DNA from: a bacterium
Lineage (GTDB): Bacteria; Planctomycetota; UBA1135; UBA2386
Reading direction: 5' to 3'
DNA length: 64,000 nt
NCBI GenBank assembly: GCA_024743115.1
Contig: JANSXC010000019.1
Location: 1 to 64,000, forward strand
The translations under genes and the position numbers were made by a program. Numbering within the stretch: the stretch's first letter is position 1; every line of letters starts with the position of its first letter. The notes beneath the pieces were generated by a model that had not been told where the DNA came from, made no database searches, and saw nothing but the letters and a program-made list of their open reading frames with translations. This document shows, one piece after another, positions 61,085-64,000 of this stretch.

Positions 61085-62272
61085 TCAGTTCGCTACCGAC
61101 GCCGCGGCCGCCGGCGCCACCGCGGCCAGCGCCCGCGCGAGATCGGCGACGAGATCTTCGCCGTGCTCGATGCCGACGCTGAGGCGCACGAGCCCGTCGC
61201 CGATTCCCGCCGCGGCCCGCACTTGCCGCGTCATCGCCGCATGCGTCATCGTCGCGGGATGCGCGACGAGGCTCTCGACGCCACCGAGCGATTCGGCGAG
61301 CGTGAAGTGACGCAGTGCGGCGAGCAGGTCGGGCACGGCCGCGGGATTGCGGAGTTCGAAGCTCACCATGCCGCCGAACCCGCGCTGCTGAGCCCGCGCG
61401 AGATCGTGATCGGGATGCCCCGAGAGGCCGGGATAGTGCACGACGTCGACTGCCGGGTGCGACTCGAGCAGCGCCGCGACGGCCGCAGCGTTCTCCTCGT
61501 GGACCCGAAGCCGCGCCGCGAGCGTCCGCAGCCCACGCAAGGCCAGCCAGCTGTCGAACGGCGCGCCCGTGATGCCGAGAGCGTTCGCCCACCAGCCGAG
61601 GTCTTCGAAGAGCTCCGCGTCACGCGCGACCACCGCCCCACCGACGACGTCGCTGTGGCCGTTGAGGTACTTCGTCGTGCTGTGCACCACGAGGTCGGCG
61701 CCGAGGGCGATCGGGTTCTGCAGCGCGGGGGACAAGAACGTGTTGTCCACGGCGAACAGCGCCCCGCTGGCGTGGCACCGTTCGGCGAGATCCGCGAGGT
61801 CGACGAGCCGCAGCAGCGGGTTACTCGGGGATTCGGCCCAGACGAGCCGGGGCCGCCGCGCCAGAGCCGCGGCCAACGCCGCCCGATCGCGCTGATCGAC
61901 GAACACGACCTCGAAGTGCTCCTTCTTCGCCAACGCGTTGACGAGTCGCCACGTCCCGCCGTAGCCGTCGTGCGGCACGACGAGCAGGTCACCCGGTCGC
62001 AGCAGTTGCAGCACGAGCGTGACGGCCGCCATGCCGCTGCTGGTGACGACGGCGCCGGCACCGCCCTCGAGTCCCGCGAGTGCCCGCGCGAACTCGTCAC
62101 GCGTCGGATTGCCGCTGCGCGTGTAGTCGTAGGGTCGCTTCTGGTCGAACCCGTCGAACGCGAAGTTCGCCGACAGGTAGAGCGGCGGACTCACGGCGCG
62201 ATGCGCCGGATCCGCCGCAATGCCTGCCCGCACCGCGAGCGTCTCCGGACGCGTCTCATGGCGGCCAGTCAT
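61085..62272 (-). CDS. metB: Cystathionine gamma-synthase family PLP enzyme
   Basis: A 395-residue Cys/Met-metabolism enzyme from ATG 62272, which overlaps the metX stop by four bases; the longer frame above it is rejected. Key elements: PLYLSANFAFDG, the substrate-phosphate site YTRSGNPTRDEF, TSSGMAAV, DNTFLSPALQNPI, and the PLP lysine in HSTTKYLNGHSD. MetB joins cysteine to an acylated homoserine to make cystathionine; O-acetylhomoserine sulfhydrylase activity is also possible for this family and cannot be told apart by eye. Last gene of the hom-metX-metB unit. Confidence 0.88.
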   Translation of the reverse strand: MTGRHETRPETLAVRAGIAADPAHRAVSPPLYLSANFAFDGFDQKRPYDYTRSGNPTRDEFARALAGLEGGAGAVVTSSGMAAVTLVLQLLRPGDLLVVPHDGYGGTWRLVNALAKKEHFEVVFVDQRDRAALAAALARRPRLVWAESPSNPLLRLVDLADLAERCHASGALFAVDNTFLSPALQNPIALGADLVVHSTTKYLNGHSDVVGGAVVARDAELFEDLGWWANALGITGAPFDSWLALRGLRTLAARLRVHEENAAAVAALLESHPAVDVVHYPGLSGHPDHDLARAQQRGFGGMVSFELRNPAAVPDLLAALRHFTLAESLGGVESLVAHPATMTHAAMTRQVRAAAGIGDGLVRLSVGIEHGEDLVADLARALAAVAPAAAASVAN

Positions 62273-63210
62273 CGCAGCACCTCCGCGAGCACGCCAGATA
62301 CCGCGGCGGTTTCCTTGAGGAAGCCGTCGTGACCGTAGCGCGTCGGAATCACGACGTGTGCCGCGAGCTCCGGCAACGCCCGGGCAACCCGTTCGACATC
62401 CGCCGCCGGGACGAGCTGGTCGCTGTCGAATCCGACCAGCGTCGACCGCACGCGAACCGCACGGGGATCGACACGGTGCGCATCGATCGATGCGTTGAGC
62501 ACGCGGAACTGTTCGGCCGAGACCTGATCGGCGAATGCACGCCCGCGCGCCCGCAGCCAGTCGAACAGGGCGGAGCTCTCGGAGAACCGTTCCGCGAGCT
62601 CCGCGGGCGAACGATAGGTCGCCATCGCAAGTGCGCGCGCAAGCTCGACCCCGCGCTGGCCTTCGCCGCCGCGTTGAGCGAGCAGAACGACCTCGCGCTG
62701 CAGCCAACGCCAAGCACTGGCCTGCGGATGCGACCGTTCGGCCGCCGCGACTACCGCGAGCTCGCGCACGCGCTCCGGCGCGATCGCGGCGAGCTGCAGC
62801 GCGATCATGCCGCCGTAACTCGCGCCGATCAGCGCATGCAGGCGTTCGACTCCGAGGTGATCGAGCACGGCTCGCAGGGCGCGCGCCTGGTCGCCCGTCG
62901 ACACGAACGGGAACGACTCACCCGGCCCCGGACCGGTCGAACAGCCATGCCCGCCCAGCCAGTCGATCGACAACACGGCGAAGCGGGACGTGTCGACGGC
63001 GAGGTCGCGCCCGACGACACCGCGCCACCACGACACGGGCCGACGGTCGGCCGAGATTCCGCCGAGCACCGCCACCACCGGCGCATCACGCGGGCCGTCC
63101 AGTTCGTACGCCACCACCGCACCAGGCAACTCTTCGCCGCTCGCGAGGCTGAAGTCCGCGGGCAGATGACAGATCCCGACTCCGGGCGGCAACGTCAGAG
63201 CAGCGCTCAT
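62269..63210 (-). CDS. metX: Homoserine O-acyltransferase (MetX family)
   Basis: A 313-residue alpha/beta hydrolase-fold enzyme started at ATG 63210. Nucleophile Ser in LIGASYGGMIALQ, Asp in GFDSDQLVP and His in TRYGHDGFL complete the triad. An early LGGISADRRPVSWW sits at the oxyanion side, and an acyl-site loop PFVSTGDQARALR is present. It activates homoserine with acetyl-CoA (or succinyl-CoA) for methionine synthesis. At 313 residues it is short for MetX (usually 350-380). It overlaps both neighbours. Confidence 0.88.
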   Translation of the reverse strand: MSAALTLPPGVGICHLPADFSLASGEELPGAVVAYELDGPRDAPVVAVLGGISADRRPVSWWRGVVGRDLAVDTSRFAVLSIDWLGGHGCSTGPGPGESFPFVSTGDQARALRAVLDHLGVERLHALIGASYGGMIALQLAAIAPERVRELAVVAAAERSHPQASAWRWLQREVVLLAQRGGEGQRGVELARALAMATYRSPAELAERFSESSALFDWLRARGRAFADQVSAEQFRVLNASIDAHRVDPRAVRVRSTLVGFDSDQLVPAADVERVARALPELAAHVVIPTRYGHDGFLKETAAVSGVLAEVLR

Positions 63211-64000
63211 CAGCGCACCTCCTCGGAGCAGTGCCGCAACGCGGCGTCGCAGTCTTCGCGCAGCGCGGCGGCCGTGCGTTCGTAGCCGACCGCGAGACCC
63301 GTGTGGACACGCAACCCGGCCGGCAAATCGTAGGTGTAGACCACACGATCGGCGGGCGCGGCCAGGGGCGAACCGACCGGCACTTCTTCGAACGCCACCC
63401 GCAGTTGCCCACTCGCGAGTCGCCGCGCGACGAGCCGTGTCGTGGCACCACGCACACTCCGCGCCCGAACCTCGTGCGGGTCGAGATCGTAGACGCTCTG
63501 CCGCGGAACGCGGACCGGATCTGGCGCCGCAAGCCACCGCTCACCGAATACCGCTCCTTGCACGGCAACCAACTTCGTCGCGGCATCGATGCCTTCGAGA
63601 TCGAGACTGCGGTCGGGCTCGAGCAGACCGCGGGCGTCGGCCGCCGCGATGCCTTCGTCGATGCTCGCGCCGTTCTCGATCGCCTCGATGATCACGGTCG
63701 TCGTCACATTGCCGACGAGTGCGAGCCCGCGGCAGTGCACCCGTAGCTCCGGCAGTTCGCGCACGAGCTGCGCACCGGCACCACCGAGTGTCGCCTGGAT
63801 GCCGACAGTGCCACGGTTGCTGCCGAGCAGCAGCTCGGGCGCGGCGAGTGCGAGTGCGTTCTTGCCCGCGAGCGCGACGAAGGCACCACCCCGCCGCGCG
63901 GCGCGCACGCGACCGAGTGCCGCGAGCGCATCGCTCGGACGCGACGGCGTGGCATCGACCACGAAGTCCGCGGCCGCGAGTTCGATCGCGAGCTCCGTTG
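63210..64000 (-). CDS. hom: Homoserine dehydrogenase, partial
   Basis: The frame is open to the right edge, so the N-terminus with the NAD(P)-binding Rossmann domain is missing. About 262 C-terminal residues are present. The dehydrogenase core shows GNVTTTVIIEAIENGASIDEGI and AADARGLLEPDRSLDLEGIDAATKLVAVQGAVFG (key pieces LEPDRSLDLEGIDAATKL), matching homoserine dehydrogenase. It makes homoserine, which the MetX and MetB enzymes use next. Its stop overlaps the metX start by one base. Confidence 0.85.
   Translation of the reverse strand, partial: TELAIELAAADFVVDATPSRPSDALAALGRVRAARRGGAFVALAGKNALALAAPELLLGSNRGTVGIQATLGGAGAQLVRELPELRVHCRGLALVGNVTTTVIIEAIENGASIDEGIAAADARGLLEPDRSLDLEGIDAATKLVAVQGAVFGERWLAAPDPVRVPRQSVYDLDPHEVRARSVRGATTRLVARRLASGQLRVAFEEVPVGSPLAAPADRVVYTYDLPAGLRVHTGLAVGYERTAAALREDCDAALRHCSEEVR

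Overview
The window is GC-rich DNA (roughly two thirds G+C by eye) that is almost fully coding, with genes on both strands. It looks like a Planctomycetota chromosome, probably from a marine-type lineage with many secreted proteins. Pointers are a DUF1080 protein, an ECF sigma factor overlapping a Ser/Thr kinase fused to a SUMF1-like domain, a second secreted SUMF1 protein, Spondin_N/CHRD, RCC1 and beta-propeller surface proteins, and outer-membrane features (a porin, several lipoproteins). The taxon is inferred from gene content; no rRNA is present. I see no phage, transposon or CRISPR array.

Layout. 1-8.8 kb: the end of a DUF1080 protein, a small lipoprotein and envelope proteins, an ABC-F ATPase (uup) broken by one missing base, a CbpA-type DnaJ, and secreted SUMF1 and Spondin_N/CHRD proteins. 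8.8-18.8 kb: membrane and lipoproteins of unknown role, an OprP-type porin, a methyltransferase/aldo-keto reductase pair, and an operon of short asparaginase, TPR membrane protein and rhomboid protease. 18.8-22.4 kb: gltX with a histidine phosphatase and a tail-anchored coiled-coil protein, then tRNA-Ala(GGC). 22.4-34 kb: lipoproteins, secreted RCC1 and CarboxypepD_reg proteins, a TetR/amidohydrolase divergent pair with a palindromic operator, and an unknown two-gene unit. 34-39.3 kb: purE-purK, a 35-bp triplicated repeat over the purK stop, and the kinase/sigma pair. 39.3-44.7 kb: an SRPBCC gene under a perfect inverted repeat with an ArsR-GNAT fusion gene, an orphan solute-binding protein, a BioF2-like acetyltransferase and CrcB. 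44.7-48.2 kb: two paralogous secreted proteins flanking a gluzincin-like gene. 48.3-53.6 kb: a sigma-54 activator without HTH coupled to uvrD/pcrA, and a small membrane protein with an SSS symporter. 53.6-61 kb: three tandem secreted beta-propeller paralogs and an M14 carboxypeptidase. 61-64 kb: a tightly overlapping hom-metX-metB methionine operon.

Most interesting observation: the paralogs at 44723-45721 and 47207-48166 each begin with a good Shine-Dalgarno, a start codon and a signal peptide ending in ARPAAPQ. Two in-frame UGA codons follow, and then the same frame continues into a Gly-rich linker and a CxxC-containing thioredoxin-like body. In both, a stem-loop with an AGUU-type loop sits exactly 18 nt after the second UGA, the geometry of a bacterial SECIS element. 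The paralogs differ by synonymous changes downstream, and the second has no usable start between the UGAs and the conserved body. The simplest reading is a new family of exported selenoproteins with tandem selenocysteines. The Sec machinery is not in this window, so this remains a hypothesis.
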